NCBI GenBank assembly: GCA_036500205.1
Contig: DASYCK010000041.1
Coordinates: forward strand, 1 to 64,000
Direction: 5' to 3'
Length of the DNA stretch: 64,000 nucleotides
Origin: DASYCK01 sp036500205
GTDB taxonomy: Bacteria > Myxococcota_A > Polyangia > Fen-1088
Shown in pieces: positions 17,301 to 26,304 of the stretch (positions are counted from its first letter, which is position 1; each line of letters begins with the position of its first letter). The notes below the pieces were generated by a model. The model made no database searches, was not told the origin of the DNA, and saw nothing but the letters and a program-made list of their open reading frames with translations. The position numbers and the translations under genes were made by a program.

Positions 17301-17423
17301 GAAGAGGTCATCGATACTTTTATTAGTATTCTTTAGTACCAAATAAATAGAAAGTGATGACGCACTGAGAATGCAGTCGTTACGGGCATTTGGGGGCTCG
17401 CGGGGTATGACCAGCGGAGTAAC
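17301..17423. promoter_or_regulatory. AT-rich divergent promoter region
   Basis: This spacer divides the minus-strand barrel/lipoprotein pair from the plus-strand MYXO-CTERM gene. Bases 17310-17355 are markedly AT-rich (ACTAATAAAAGTAT on the minus strand) in a GC-rich genome, as expected for a strong promoter. No single -10/-35 pair stands out. A GGAG five bases before 17424 serves the plus-strand gene. Confidence 0.4.
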
Positions 17424-19103
17424 ATGAGCCGGATGTCCAGATTTTCCGCCTCGAAACGGGTGCTCCTCGCCGCGTCGCTCGTGGCCTGCGGGGCGACCTC
17501 GGGGCGGGCCGTCGCCATGGAGGTCGAGCCAAACGGGCTGTCCGTGCCCCAGCTCCCCTCGGCGACGGAGATCGCGGCCGCGGCGGCCGCCACCCCGACC
17601 TCCGAGATTCACCTCGACCGCCTCATCATCTCGCGCGGCGAGATGCTCGAATCTCTGATGGACGCTCATCTGCCGCCCGCCGGCTTCGCCCCGCTGTGCG
17701 ACATGACGGCGCAGCTGGTGCTGCGCGGGGGGACCTGCGCCGTCGACCTCGGCTGGTACAACGTCGTGCCCGGGCAGACGACGGCCCCAACCGCCGACCA
17801 GATCTTCAGCCTGGTGCCGGCGCCCGATCCCATCACCATGCCGCGCGCCGACTACACGCCGGGCGTGGGCGTGCAGAATCCGATCGCGACCCTGGCGAAG
17901 ATCCGCAAGGACGCGCGCTACCTGGGCGGCCTCATCGGCTTCGCCATGATGGGCAACGACAGGAACAGCACGCCCGTCTGCACGCAGACCCACTTCAGCA
18001 ATCGGGCCCTCGACCCGCTGTGCATGACGGCCGACTGCATGAATCAGCCCTGGATCACGGCGCTGATGTACCAGTCGACGGCGATGACGAACGCCTACTA
18101 CTTCCTGTTCGAGGAACGGCCGGTGACGGCGATCGACTTCGGTAACGACGGCGACTTCAACGATCAGGTGTTCCTGGTGACCGGCGTGACCTGCGACGGC
18201 GGTGGCCTGCCGTGCGACACGGGCAAGCTGGGCGTGTGCAAGGCGGGGACGACCCAGTGCGGGAAGCTGGGGGCCCTGACCTGCGTGCAAAACGTCGCGT
18301 CCAGCACCGACGTGTGCGACGGGCTCGACAACGACTGCGATGGCGTCATCGACCCCGACGCCGCCGCCTGCGCGAATCCGGCCCAGATCTGCGATCGCGG
18401 CCGCTGCGTCGACGAGTGCGACGACACGGTCAACCCCTGCGGCGCCGGGTTCGTGTGCGATCTGGGCGCCTGCAAGGTGCCCACCTGCGTGGGGATCACC
18501 TGCGCGCCGGGGAAGTTCTGCGTCGCGGGGGCTTGCCAGGACGGCTGCATCGGAGGCAACGGCGTCCCGGTGGCGTGCCCCCAGGGACAGACCTGCCAGG
18601 CGGGACGCTGCGTGGACCCGTGCGCCAGCATCACCTGCGCGACCGGGCAGGTCTGCGAGAGCGGCCAGTGCCTCCCGCCGTGCTCGTGCCGCGCCTGCCC
18701 GACCGGCAAGGCGTGCGGCCCCAACGATGTCTGCGTCGACAAGGGATGCGAGAACACCGTCTGCCCGACCGGTGACATCTGCGTCGGCGGCATCTGCCGC
18801 GACAGTCCCTGTTACATGACCCTGTGCCCGATCGGTCAGTACTGCTCGCTGGGGCAGTGCCTCCCCCAGCCGTTCTCGGGAGGATCGGGTGGCGCGGGGG
18901 GCGGCCCCCTCATCATCGGGGGCGGCGCCGGGGGCGCTTCGGGCGCGGTCGACGCGGCCGTCGACGCCGCCGACGCCGGGGACGTCGCGAAGGCGTATTC
19001 GAAGTGCGCGTGCGAGGTGGCCGCGCCACCGCCGCTGCCGCTGGCTGTCCTGGCGGGGCTCGCGGCGATGGTCGTCTTGCGGCGCCGCCGTCGCGGGCGC
19101 TGA
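17424..19103 (+). CDS. Cys-rich surface protein with MYXO-CTERM-like sorting tail
   Basis: This 559-aa exported protein has a signal peptide, then about 200 residues containing AIDFGNDGDFNDQVFLVTGV, which resembles the calcium-binding signature of DUF4114. A MopE-type metal-binding motif follows (CDGLDNDCDGVIDPD, near residue 300), then about 180 residues of EGF-like Cys repeats (CAPGKFCVAGACQDGC, CPTGDICVGGIC). The C-terminus holds CAC, a Pro-rich step, one hydrophobic helix (PLAVLAGLAAMVVL) and RRRRRGR: the MYXO-CTERM layout, processed and retained at the cell surface in myxobacteria. Unprocessed length and order are normal. It is probably an adhesin or metal/calcium-dependent surface protein. 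Confidence 0.8.
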   Translation: MSRMSRFSASKRVLLAASLVACGATSGRAVAMEVEPNGLSVPQLPSATEIAAAAAATPTSEIHLDRLIISRGEMLESLMDAHLPPAGFAPLCDMTAQLVLRGGTCAVDLGWYNVVPGQTTAPTADQIFSLVPAPDPITMPRADYTPGVGVQNPIATLAKIRKDARYLGGLIGFAMMGNDRNSTPVCTQTHFSNRALDPLCMTADCMNQPWITALMYQSTAMTNAYYFLFEERPVTAIDFGNDGDFNDQVFLVTGVTCDGGGLPCDTGKLGVCKAGTTQCGKLGALTCVQNVASSTDVCDGLDNDCDGVIDPDAAACANPAQICDRGRCVDECDDTVNPCGAGFVCDLGACKVPTCVGITCAPGKFCVAGACQDGCIGGNGVPVACPQGQTCQAGRCVDPCASITCATGQVCESGQCLPPCSCRACPTGKACGPNDVCVDKGCENTVCPTGDICVGGICRDSPCYMTLCPIGQYCSLGQCLPQPFSGGSGGAGGGPLIIGGGAGGASGAVDAAVDAADAGDVAKAYSKCACEVAAPPPLPLAVLAGLAAMVVLRRRRRGR

Positions 19104-19108
19104 GAGGG

Positions 19109-20248
19109 TCAGTTCGTCTCGGTCGACGTCGCGGGCGGGATCTCCGGCAAGGGGCCGGGCATCGGCTCCATCGGCACCGGATCGGGCGAGGCGGCGGGGA
19201 TGGTGGGCGGGATGAATGTCGGATCGATCGGCGCGAGCTGCGGCGCGAGCTGCGGCGCGAGCTGCGGCGCCGCCGGGGCGGTCGCCACCACGGGCGCACT
19301 CGCCGGCTGGGGGCGGGCCGGCTGCGGCTTCGGCTTGCGGCTGACCATCCAGTCGGCGACGCGGGCGACGTCGCCGAAGCGGGTCATCTTCCCCTCGTTC
19401 GACAGGAACGACATGAAGCAGGTGTGCCCTTCGATCTTGGCGGCCAGCACCAGGCAGTAGCGCGCGTCGTCGTTGTACCCGGTCTTGCCGCCGAGCACCT
19501 GCACGTTGTTGCGGATCGCCGGCCGGTAGGTGTTGTTGTAGACGATGGGCGGCCGCCCCACGGGGTGCGCCTCGTACTGCACGCGCTCGACGACGGGGCC
19601 CAGCATCGGGTTCTGGATCACGGCCTTCAGCAGCGCGATGGTCTCGCGCGGGGTCGACACGTTCTCGATCGACAGCCCCGTTGGGTCGTGGAAGCGGGTG
19701 TGCTTCAGCCCCAGCTCCTTCGCCTTGGCCGTCATGGCGGCGGCGAGCTGCGTGGGCGACAGCTTCACCGCCCGCCCCAGGGTCGGGATGGCGCGGTTGT
19801 CCGAGCCCATCAGCGCCGCGTGCAGCAGATCGCGATTCGACAGCGTCATCCCCTCGAGCAGGCGCGAGCGCGCGCCCCCGCGCGCCACCTCGATGTCGGG
19901 CTTGGTGATGGTCGACAGCCCCTCGAGGTCGAGCCCGCGATCCGCCACCACCAGCGCGGCGGCCAGCTTCGAGATCGAGGCGATGGGGCGCTCTTGATCG
20001 GGATTGCGGGCGTACAGCTCGTGCCCCTGCTCGTCGAGCACGACGGCCCCCAGGGCCTGGATGTTGGGCAGCCCGCCCCTGGTGGCGGCGACGTGGCGTT
20101 CGAGGAAGACCGGCTTCTTCGCCTTGCCCTTGGCCGCGGCGGGCTTCGGGGCGGGCGCTTTCGCGCTGGCCAGGGCCGCCTGTCCGAGCAGAACGGTCGA
20201 GAGCGCCAGAATTACGGCCGACCGCGGGGTCGGGGAGGACGACAACAC
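19109..20248 (-). CDS. D-alanyl-D-alanine carboxypeptidase-type penicillin-binding protein (peptidase S11)
   Basis: This 379-aa periplasmic serine peptidase trims peptidoglycan side chains. After a signal peptide and a Lys/Ala/Pro linker the catalytic motifs are complete: SISK (Ser91, Lys94), SDN (149-151) and KTG (255-257). Long C-terminal Pro-rich tail (about residues 310-379) with three APQL repeats (12-bp DNA repeat at about 19230-19270) replaces the usual PBP5 C-terminal domain. The start is GTG at 20248. It is close behind the DUF1624 acyltransferase gene (9-bp gap), so the two may be co-transcribed. Confidence 0.88.
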   Translation of the reverse strand: MLSSSPTPRSAVILALSTVLLGQAALASAKAPAPKPAAAKGKAKKPVFLERHVAATRGGLPNIQALGAVVLDEQGHELYARNPDQERPIASISKLAAALVVADRGLDLEGLSTITKPDIEVARGGARSRLLEGMTLSNRDLLHAALMGSDNRAIPTLGRAVKLSPTQLAAAMTAKAKELGLKHTRFHDPTGLSIENVSTPRETIALLKAVIQNPMLGPVVERVQYEAHPVGRPPIVYNNTYRPAIRNNVQVLGGKTGYNDDARYCLVLAAKIEGHTCFMSFLSNEGKMTRFGDVARVADWMVSRKPKPQPARPQPASAPVVATAPAAPQLAPQLAPQLAPIDPTFIPPTIPAASPDPVPMEPMPGPLPEIPPATSTETN

Positions 20249-20257
20249 GGGGGAAAG

Positions 20258-21370
20258 TTACTTCCGCCAGCGCGTCTTGGCCAGCGACACGCCCAACATC
20301 ACGGCGATCATCGACGCGAGGCCCAGGGTCGCCTTGACCATGGTGAGTCGCCCGTACAGCCCCAGCTTGTGGGCGATGAGGCCGTAGCACAGATCGACAT
20401 GGATCCAGTACACGAGCAGCGAGGTCCGCCCGAACTGCCGCATGATGGAGAAGCGCTTGCCGACCACCAGCACGCACAGCCAGCCGATGGCGGCCAGGAT
20501 GGCGTTCAGGCCGAGCCGATAACAGAACGATCCGGGGCCCATCTGCTGCACCAGCTCGGACGGGTAGCGGATGATGTGCGGGTTGACGGCGCGGATGGCG
20601 TCGACGATTCCGATCAACGCGAACCCGCCCAGGCCGGTGGCGATGAACACCAGCGCCTGCCGCTTGCGATCACGCGAGCCGCGCACCCACAGGTGCCCGA
20701 CGACGACGCCGGCCAGCGGCCAGCCGGCCCACGGGAACAGCGGGAACCAGGACATGGGGCGCTGACCGCCGATGTACGCGGTCAGCATGGTGGGCAGGAA
20801 GGTGGGGAAGTGCGCCGGACCGACGAGGGGGCCCAGACCGACGAACAGGACCATCGCCGCGAGGGTGGGGAGCCAGGCCGGGCGTCCGTGGCGGGGCGCC
20901 GCGAGCAGGGGGACGACCAGCATGCTGGCGGCGATGCAGTTCAGGATGTCGATGCGGAAGATGTCGTGCCAGAAGATCGGCAGATCGTGCAGGGACTGGC
21001 CCATGTGGCCGAGCAGGTACTCCTGCAGGCGGAACAGATAAGCGAGCCCCAGCACCTCGAGCCCGCGCTTCTGCACCGGCCGAACCAGGGCGCGCCGATC
21101 GGTGACGCCCTTGGCGAGCTGGGCCTCGAAGCGCAGCGCGATCGACACGCCCACCAGCATCAAGAAAAGGCGCGAGGGGATGCCCCCCACGAAGCGGGTC
21201 GCCTGATAGGCGGCGGTCAGCTTGCCGGCGGGGCTGACCCAGGCGTCGTACAGGTGCGTCTGGATCATCAGCACGACGGCGGCGCCGCGCAGCCAGTCGA
21301 CGACCTCGAAGCGAGGCGGCTTCGCGGGCGAGGCGAGCGGCGCAGGGGCTGGCGGGGCGGCTGTGCTCAC
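20258..21370 (-). CDS. DUF1624 / heparan-alpha-glucosaminide N-acetyltransferase-like membrane protein
   Basis: This 370-aa protein has about nine hydrophobic helices. The N-terminal RFEVVDWLRGAAVVLMIQTH matches the family signature near the first helix, and FLMLVGVSIALRF follows in the next. Relatives are membrane acyltransferases acting on sugars, with acetyl groups carried across the membrane; the substrate here is unknown. ATG at 21370 fits the family length. The downstream neighbour is a peptidoglycan carboxypeptidase, so a role in cell-envelope glycan modification is plausible. Confidence 0.75.
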   Translation of the reverse strand: MSTAAPPAPAPLASPAKPPRFEVVDWLRGAAVVLMIQTHLYDAWVSPAGKLTAAYQATRFVGGIPSRLFLMLVGVSIALRFEAQLAKGVTDRRALVRPVQKRGLEVLGLAYLFRLQEYLLGHMGQSLHDLPIFWHDIFRIDILNCIAASMLVVPLLAAPRHGRPAWLPTLAAMVLFVGLGPLVGPAHFPTFLPTMLTAYIGGQRPMSWFPLFPWAGWPLAGVVVGHLWVRGSRDRKRQALVFIATGLGGFALIGIVDAIRAVNPHIIRYPSELVQQMGPGSFCYRLGLNAILAAIGWLCVLVVGKRFSIMRQFGRTSLLVYWIHVDLCYGLIAHKLGLYGRLTMVKATLGLASMIAVMLGVSLAKTRWRK

Positions 21371-21414
21371 GCGGCCCCCTCTTTATCATGCGTCGGCGCG
21401 GTATACGTAGGCCG

Positions 21415-22281
21415 ATGGAGCCAAAGGTGATTGAGCTCGCGTATTCGGTCGACGCCGATGACGCCTTCATGTTCCACGCGCTGCGCGAAGGGAAGGTGTC
21501 GGCCCCCGGCCTCACGTTCGCGCACCGTCGCGCCGACACGGCGGCCCTGAATCGCCTGGCCATCGCCGGGGAAGCCGACGTGGTGGCGATCTCGGCGGGC
21601 GCGTACCCGCTCTGCGCGGCGAACTATCTGCTGCTTCCCCATGGCGCCTCGGTGGGCCGGGGCTTCGGCCCGGTCGTGGTGGCGCGGAACCCGATGGGCC
21701 CGGGCGAGCTGGCTGGCAAGCGGGTGGGGATCCCGGGCCTTACGACGACGGCGTGGATGGTGCTGCGGCTGATCGAGCCGCGCGCGATCCCGGTCGAGAT
21801 CCCGATCGTTCCGTTCGGGAGAATCTTCGACGCGGTGACGACCGGCGAGGTCGACGCGGCGCTGGTGATCCACGAGGGGCGGCTGCTGTATCCGGCGCGC
21901 GGGCTGAAGCTGGTGGTCGACCTGGGCATCTGGTGGGAGGCGGAGGTGGGCCTGCCGCTACCCCTGGGCGTGAACGTGATTCGTCGTGCCCTGGGCCCGG
22001 CCCTGGTGCGCGAGCTGTCAGGGGTCCTGCGGGAGAGCATCCGCTACGCGCTCGGCCATCGCGACGAGATGATCGCGGTGCTGACGGCGGAAGACCGCGG
22101 CGACGTGGCGCTGGCCGATCCGGCGCTGGTCGACCACTACCTGTCGCTGTACGCGAACGCGGACACCGCCGAGATGCCGGAGGACGCGCGACGGGGGGTG
22201 GGCGCGCTGTTCGAGCGGGCGCGGGCGGCGGGGCTGATGCCGAGCGGGGCTGACGACGGCGCGATCGCCTGGGCGCCGTAG
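21415..22281 (+). CDS. mqnD: 1,4-dihydroxy-6-naphthoate synthase MqnD
   Basis: This 288-aa enzyme of the futalosine route to menaquinone converts cyclic de-hypoxanthine futalosine to 1,4-dihydroxy-6-naphthoate. It has the periplasmic-binding-like fold of the family: IELAYSVDADDAFMFHALR at the N-terminus, DVVAISAGAYP, LPHGASVGRGFGPVVVAR and VIHEGRLLYPARGL. The His in VIHEGRL corresponds to the conserved catalytic His. ATG at 21415 is used; an upstream ATG at 21388 adds nine basic residues. A second pathway gene, mqnB, faces it 260 bp downstream. Confidence 0.92.
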   Translation: MEPKVIELAYSVDADDAFMFHALREGKVSAPGLTFAHRRADTAALNRLAIAGEADVVAISAGAYPLCAANYLLLPHGASVGRGFGPVVVARNPMGPGELAGKRVGIPGLTTTAWMVLRLIEPRAIPVEIPIVPFGRIFDAVTTGEVDAALVIHEGRLLYPARGLKLVVDLGIWWEAEVGLPLPLGVNVIRRALGPALVRELSGVLRESIRYALGHRDEMIAVLTAEDRGDVALADPALVDHYLSLYANADTAEMPEDARRGVGALFERARAAGLMPSGADDGAIAWAP

Positions 22282-22388
22282 GCGATGGAGCGTGGTCGGC
22301 GCGAGCACGGTTTGCGGTCGCGGCGTCGTTGGGCTTGTTGACGCTATCGAGACCGACCGAATCAGAGATTGTTTCCATCGACACCCTC

Positions 22389-22410
22389 GCGCATGTCTTG
22401 TGACATGCGC
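22389..22410. terminator. perfect hairpin between convergent mqnD and mqnB
   Basis: A 9-bp perfect inverted repeat (GCGCATGTC at 22389-22397, complement at 22402-22410) with a 4-base loop lies in the 258-bp spacer between the converging genes. There is no T-run on either side, so a Rho-independent terminator is only a suggestion; it may equally be a binding site. The remainder of 22282-22539 shows nothing else. Confidence 0.4.
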
Positions 22411-22539
22411 CGCTGATCACGACGCACACCCTCCAGGCGCGGTCCGCGGCAAGCCGAATCTCCGTTGTACGGTCATCACGCGGCAGCGGTTGCTGTGGCG
22501 AAAGCGGTCGACATGTTCAGCCGCTACCTGGTAGCGCGT

Positions 22540-23211
22540 TCACACCGAGGAGATCGCTTCCAACCACGTCGAGGCGACTGCGCAGGCGGCTGCCGTCGCC
22601 TGCGCCTGGTGGGCCACCCACTGACGATGGGCGGCCGGGCCCACCTGATTCGCGATGCCGAGGATCGCGGCGAAGCGCGCGCTTCCACGCTCCGCCGCGC
22701 GCGCCACGGCGAAGGCCTCCAGGTTCTCGACCGTCGCCGACGCCGCCGAGGCGATCCGCGCCGCCAGGCCGCGCGTCCGCGTGATGGCGAGCGGCGTCGC
22801 CACGTCCGCCGCGCGCGCGTTCGGGCGCCCCGCCCGCAGCAGCTCCCCTTGCAACGCGCGGTCGGCGGTCGTCATCTGCCGCATCGGCCCCGGCAGGTAA
22901 CCTTGCTTGCGGAGCACCGCGGTCGACACCAGCCGCAGGCGCCGCGCGATCGCCACCTCGCCGATGGCGGGACCGCCGCCGTAGCTCCCCGCGGTTCCGA
23001 TGAAGATCACCAGCTCCGGGTGAACCCGCGCCATCGCCTCCGCGGCGCCCGCCGCCGCGTCGACCAGGCCGATGCCGACGGGCAGGCAGGCCAGGCGGCG
23101 GCTCAGCGCCCGTCCGTCCCCCTCCAGCCATCGCGCGAGCGGCGCCAGCTCGGGGGCGAACGCCGAGACGATCAAGATCTCACGCGTTCGAGAGGCGGCG
23201 GACGGCGGCAT
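22540..23211 (-). CDS. mqnB: futalosine hydrolase MqnB
   Basis: This 223-aa nucleosidase-like enzyme cleaves hypoxanthine from futalosine in menaquinone synthesis. It belongs to the MTA/SAH-nucleosidase fold: ILIVSAFAPELAPLARWL at the start, GIGLVDAAAGAAEAM, LVIFIGTAGSYGG (phosphate/base loop), VENLEAFAVARAA (the catalytic-pocket segment usually read as E-x-E in the family, here ENLEAF) and ILGIANQVG. mqnD converges on it. The other pathway genes (mqnA, mqnC, mqnE) are not present. Confidence 0.88.
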   Translation of the reverse strand: MPPSAASRTREILIVSAFAPELAPLARWLEGDGRALSRRLACLPVGIGLVDAAAGAAEAMARVHPELVIFIGTAGSYGGGPAIGEVAIARRLRLVSTAVLRKQGYLPGPMRQMTTADRALQGELLRAGRPNARAADVATPLAITRTRGLAARIASAASATVENLEAFAVARAAERGSARFAAILGIANQVGPAAHRQWVAHQAQATAAACAVASTWLEAISSV

Positions 23212-23363
23212 CGAGCGGCCAGCCTACGCAGCCCTTCCCACACGTCAACCGACCTGCCAAGTGTCACCGTCTCGACCAGCGGGCGTGGTAGTCTGCCGGC
23301 CTGTTCTCGGGGCGCGTTCGAGCGTATTCGCGGCCCATTCGGACTCACTGACTGAGAGGAGCC

Positions 23364-23891
23364 ATGAGCATCGTCGGAAAAAGGGCACCAGATTTCACGG
23401 CAAGCGCGGTGGGCGGCGACGGCGAGTTTCGGGACATCGCCCTCGGCGACTACCGCGGCATGTACCTCGTCCTGTTCTTCTATCCCGCGGACTTCACCTT
23501 CATCTGTCCCACCGAGATCCAGGAGTTTTCGCGGCGCTTCGCCGAGTTCAAGGAGCTCAACTGCGAGATCCTGGGCGTCTCCACCGACTCGAAGCACGCG
23601 CACAAGGCCTGGATCAGCGGCGGCCTGGGCAAGCTGAACCATCCGCTGCTGGCCGACTTCAACAAGACCGTCACCCGCGACTACGACGCCCTCGTGGAAG
23701 AGGACGGCACCGCGCAGCGCGCCACCTTCATCATCGACGACAAGGGGATCGTCCAGCACGCCTCCTACAACGCCGACCTGCTCGGTCGCTCGGTCAGCGA
23801 GACGTTGCGCATGGTGCAGGCGCTGCAGACCGACGAGCGCTGCCCCGTGGAGTGGAAGCCCGGTCAGAAGACGCTCGGGAAGCCGGACTAG
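23364..23891 (+). CDS. ahpC: typical 2-Cys peroxiredoxin (AhpC family)
   Basis: This 175-aa thiol peroxidase reduces peroxides in the cytoplasm. The peroxidatic Cys48 sits in DFTFICPTEIQEF and the resolving Cys160 in DERCPVEW, both required for the two-Cys cycle. AGGAG precedes the ATG by a short space. The protein is slightly shorter than E. coli AhpC (187 aa). No ahpF, oxyR or reductase gene is adjacent, so its electron donor (thioredoxin, AhpF or AhpD-like) is not evident. The symbol reflects the family only. Confidence 0.92.
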   Translation: MSIVGKRAPDFTASAVGGDGEFRDIALGDYRGMYLVLFFYPADFTFICPTEIQEFSRRFAEFKELNCEILGVSTDSKHAHKAWISGGLGKLNHPLLADFNKTVTRDYDALVEEDGTAQRATFIIDDKGIVQHASYNADLLGRSVSETLRMVQALQTDERCPVEWKPGQKTLGKPD

Positions 23892-23917
23892 CCGGCGGAA
23901 AGGCTGCCCGCGCGCCG

Positions 23918-24997
23918 ATGCGCCACGCTCGCTCGTCGATGGGTCTCGCGATCGCGATCGCGGGGTTCGGCTGGGGATGCGGCGCGCGCACCACCGGGCC
24001 GCGCGCCCAGCTCTTCACCCTGTACGACCTCGACAGCGCCGCCAATGCGGGCAGGGCCGTGGCGATGACCCCGTCCCTACCGACCGGTTTCCCCGGGACG
24101 AAGTTCATCACCCCCGGTGTCGACGTCGACGACCAGCTCGCTGCCGGGCATGGCTTCGTCGACGGCCAGCCTGCCGTCTGGGTGACCACCGAGCTGTGGT
24201 TGAACTTCGACGAAGTGTGGGCGCAGCCGCTGTACCGGGCCACGCGAGGAGGGGTGGTCATCGACGGCGCACCCTGGCTGTTCGGTCTTGGCCCGCGCAC
24301 CTCGTTTTACAGCCCGTTCTGGAACACGTACGGCTTCGAGGTTCCGGACGGCGTCGACCCTTCCACCATCCTCGACACGCGCGCCGCCGTCGAGCTGGGG
24401 AACCGCGGCGGTGGCTTCAGGTCGCTCGGGCCCCGCATGACATCGGAGGGGCCACACCGCCTGATCGGCTCGCCGGACGTCGCCGGGACGCCCTACTACG
24501 ACGACCTGGCGGCCTGGGACGGGTCCGCCGGTCATCGCTACTTCGACTTCGGGCCGGGGGGCTTCACCACCGGCTACGGGGACGTCGTGGGCGAGACACC
24601 GTTCTTCATCTTCGGCAGCCGCGGTGACGGTGAGGCCTTCCAGCCGCTCGGCTTTCCCGGCGTGGCGGGGACGCGCGCGCTGTTCGCGGGCGCGCCCGCG
24701 CTGTCGGCGCCCGCGACGGGCGACGGCGCGCCCGCGGCCGTCACCGGGCGGCCCAGCTTCGGGGGACTTTGGCGCGTCTACTGGGTGGCGCCGTTCAATC
24801 CGACGATGGCGGCCGACGGCCGCGTCACCGACTGCCTGCCTTCCGGCGCCTGCGTCACCCTCGATTCGCAGACCGCCATCGAGGGGCTGGGCGCCGATCG
24901 GATCTTCAAGAGCGAGCTGTCGACCGCCACGCCAATCCTCCAGCTGGGGGACCAGACGTTCCCGACCGGCGGCGGCGACTTGACGAGGGCGCGGTGA
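23918..24997 (+). CDS. lipoprotein opening a cupredoxin/porin operon
   Basis: About 359 aa. A basic N-terminus and hydrophobic core end in GFGWGC, a lipobox-like site, so the mature protein is probably anchored by its first Cys. The rest contains aromatic, Gly-rich beta segments (QPAVWVTTELWLNFDEVWAQ, YFDFGPGGFTTGYGDVV, FIFGSRGDGEAFQPLGFPG) and a Cys pair in DCLPSGACV. ATG at 23918 is used; ATG at 23939 also fits. Its stop overlaps the start of the next gene by 4 bp (GTGA). No known family is recognised; outer-membrane location is inferred. Confidence 0.72.
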   Translation: MRHARSSMGLAIAIAGFGWGCGARTTGPRAQLFTLYDLDSAANAGRAVAMTPSLPTGFPGTKFITPGVDVDDQLAAGHGFVDGQPAVWVTTELWLNFDEVWAQPLYRATRGGVVIDGAPWLFGLGPRTSFYSPFWNTYGFEVPDGVDPSTILDTRAAVELGNRGGGFRSLGPRMTSEGPHRLIGSPDVAGTPYYDDLAAWDGSAGHRYFDFGPGGFTTGYGDVVGETPFFIFGSRGDGEAFQPLGFPGVAGTRALFAGAPALSAPATGDGAPAAVTGRPSFGGLWRVYWVAPFNPTMAADGRVTDCLPSGACVTLDSQTAIEGLGADRIFKSELSTATPILQLGDQTFPTGGGDLTRAR

Positions 24998-26304
24998 GGA
25001 GCGCGGTCGCGCTCGCCGTCATGCTGCTCGCGACGACGACGGCGCGCGCGCAGGCGCCGGCGGTCGAGCAGGATGACCTCGTCGACGCGGGGAACGACAG
25101 CCCTGGGTATTCGCCGCCGACGGCGGCGCCGGCCGAGTCGGCGCTGCACATCAACGGCTACGTCGACGTCGGGTTCGCGAAGGCGCAGGGGAACGGCACC
25201 AGCTTCTCCGCCCTCGACACCGCCGTACCGGCCGATTACGGGGTCGATACGTTCGCGCCCGCCGTGAATTCGCGCGGCGACGTCGCGTCGATCGATTCGG
25301 GCGGGCGCTTCGTGAACGGGTTTCTCCCCCGCAGCGTGGGCATCGGGGGACGGCCGTCGTTTCTGCTCAACACCGTCGACATGGACGTGCGCTATCAGCG
25401 GCCGGGCACGCCCCTGATGGTGTTTTCGCGGGTGCAGTTCCTGCCGCGGCTGTCGGAGACGGGTGACGCTTCGCGGCTGTTCGTCGAGCAGGCGTTCGGG
25501 CGGGTGATGCCGTTCGACACCCACGAGTTCGCCATCTCCGTGGGCAAGTTCGATTCGGTGTTCGGCATCGAGTACCTCGACAACCAGGCTCCCATTCGTA
25601 CCGGCGTGACGCCGTCGCTGGCCGCGCGGTACACCACCGGCCAGTCGATCGGCGCGAAGGTCTTCTATCGCGAGCAGCTCGGCGCGCTGGCGTCCGCGGT
25701 GTCGCTGCAGGTGGCGGCCACCAACAGCGGCAACATGATCGAGTCGCTGCAGTCGCCCGACGCCAGCGTGGCCGGTGCGCCCGTGCTGTCGGGGCGGCTC
25801 GGCTACGAGCTGAACCTGCGAACGTTCCAGCTCAAGCTGGGGGGCAGCGGGTTGCATGGGCCGCGCAACGACCAGAGCGACCGCACCGCGCTGCAACGGA
25901 TGCTGGGGGGCGACGCGCGGCTGTTCGTCGCGGGCGTGGCGCTGACCGGCGAGTACGTGCGGGTCGACGAGGACGAAGGGACGGGGCCCAAGCTGACGAA
26001 CCTGGGGACGTTCCCGCTGGCGTCGGGGTTTCACGCGCGCGCGTACTGGGGGCAGCTGGCCTACGCCATCGCGATCGATACGTCGTCGCTGCAGAAGGTG
26101 ACGCCGTACGTGCGCTACGAGTGGCGGCACGCCTGGTTCGAGGGGTTCACGCCCATCACGGTCGACCGGCTGGTGGGGGGCGTGCGCGTCGATCTGTGGG
26201 AATCGCTCATCGTGAAGGGCGAGGTGGTGATCAATCGCGAGCGGCAGGGTGCGCCTGACGTTCCGAACAACGTCTACACATCTTCGGTGGTGTACCAATG
26301 GTGA
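24994..26304 (+). CDS. outer-membrane beta-barrel protein, porin-2 (BBP2/OmpL-like) type
   Basis: This 436-aa protein has a signal peptide ending at ARAQ, then a short acidic linker and a barrel beginning LHINGYVDVGFAKAQGN. Strand-like repeats run to the C-terminal VYTSSVVYQW. The segment HEFAISVGKFDSVFGIEYLD, followed by APIRTGVTPSL, recalls the BBP2 family of outer-membrane porins, whose substrates are mostly unknown. GTG at 24994 overlaps the previous stop by 4 bp and is preceded by a GAGGG sequence. The last 7 bases overlap the cupredoxin-like gene, so the three genes form a tight operon. Confidence 0.8.
   Translation: MRSAVALAVMLLATTTARAQAPAVEQDDLVDAGNDSPGYSPPTAAPAESALHINGYVDVGFAKAQGNGTSFSALDTAVPADYGVDTFAPAVNSRGDVASIDSGGRFVNGFLPRSVGIGGRPSFLLNTVDMDVRYQRPGTPLMVFSRVQFLPRLSETGDASRLFVEQAFGRVMPFDTHEFAISVGKFDSVFGIEYLDNQAPIRTGVTPSLAARYTTGQSIGAKVFYREQLGALASAVSLQVAATNSGNMIESLQSPDASVAGAPVLSGRLGYELNLRTFQLKLGGSGLHGPRNDQSDRTALQRMLGGDARLFVAGVALTGEYVRVDEDEGTGPKLTNLGTFPLASGFHARAYWGQLAYAIAIDTSSLQKVTPYVRYEWRHAWFEGFTPITVDRLVGGVRVDLWESLIVKGEVVINRERQGAPDVPNNVYTSSVVYQW

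Noticed and set aside
16665..20477. 1270-aa minus-strand open frame
   Set aside because: It runs antisense through the MYXO-CTERM gene and in another frame through the carboxypeptidase gene. Only its C-terminal 211 codons read as a real exported protein; the rest is a GC-driven open frame.
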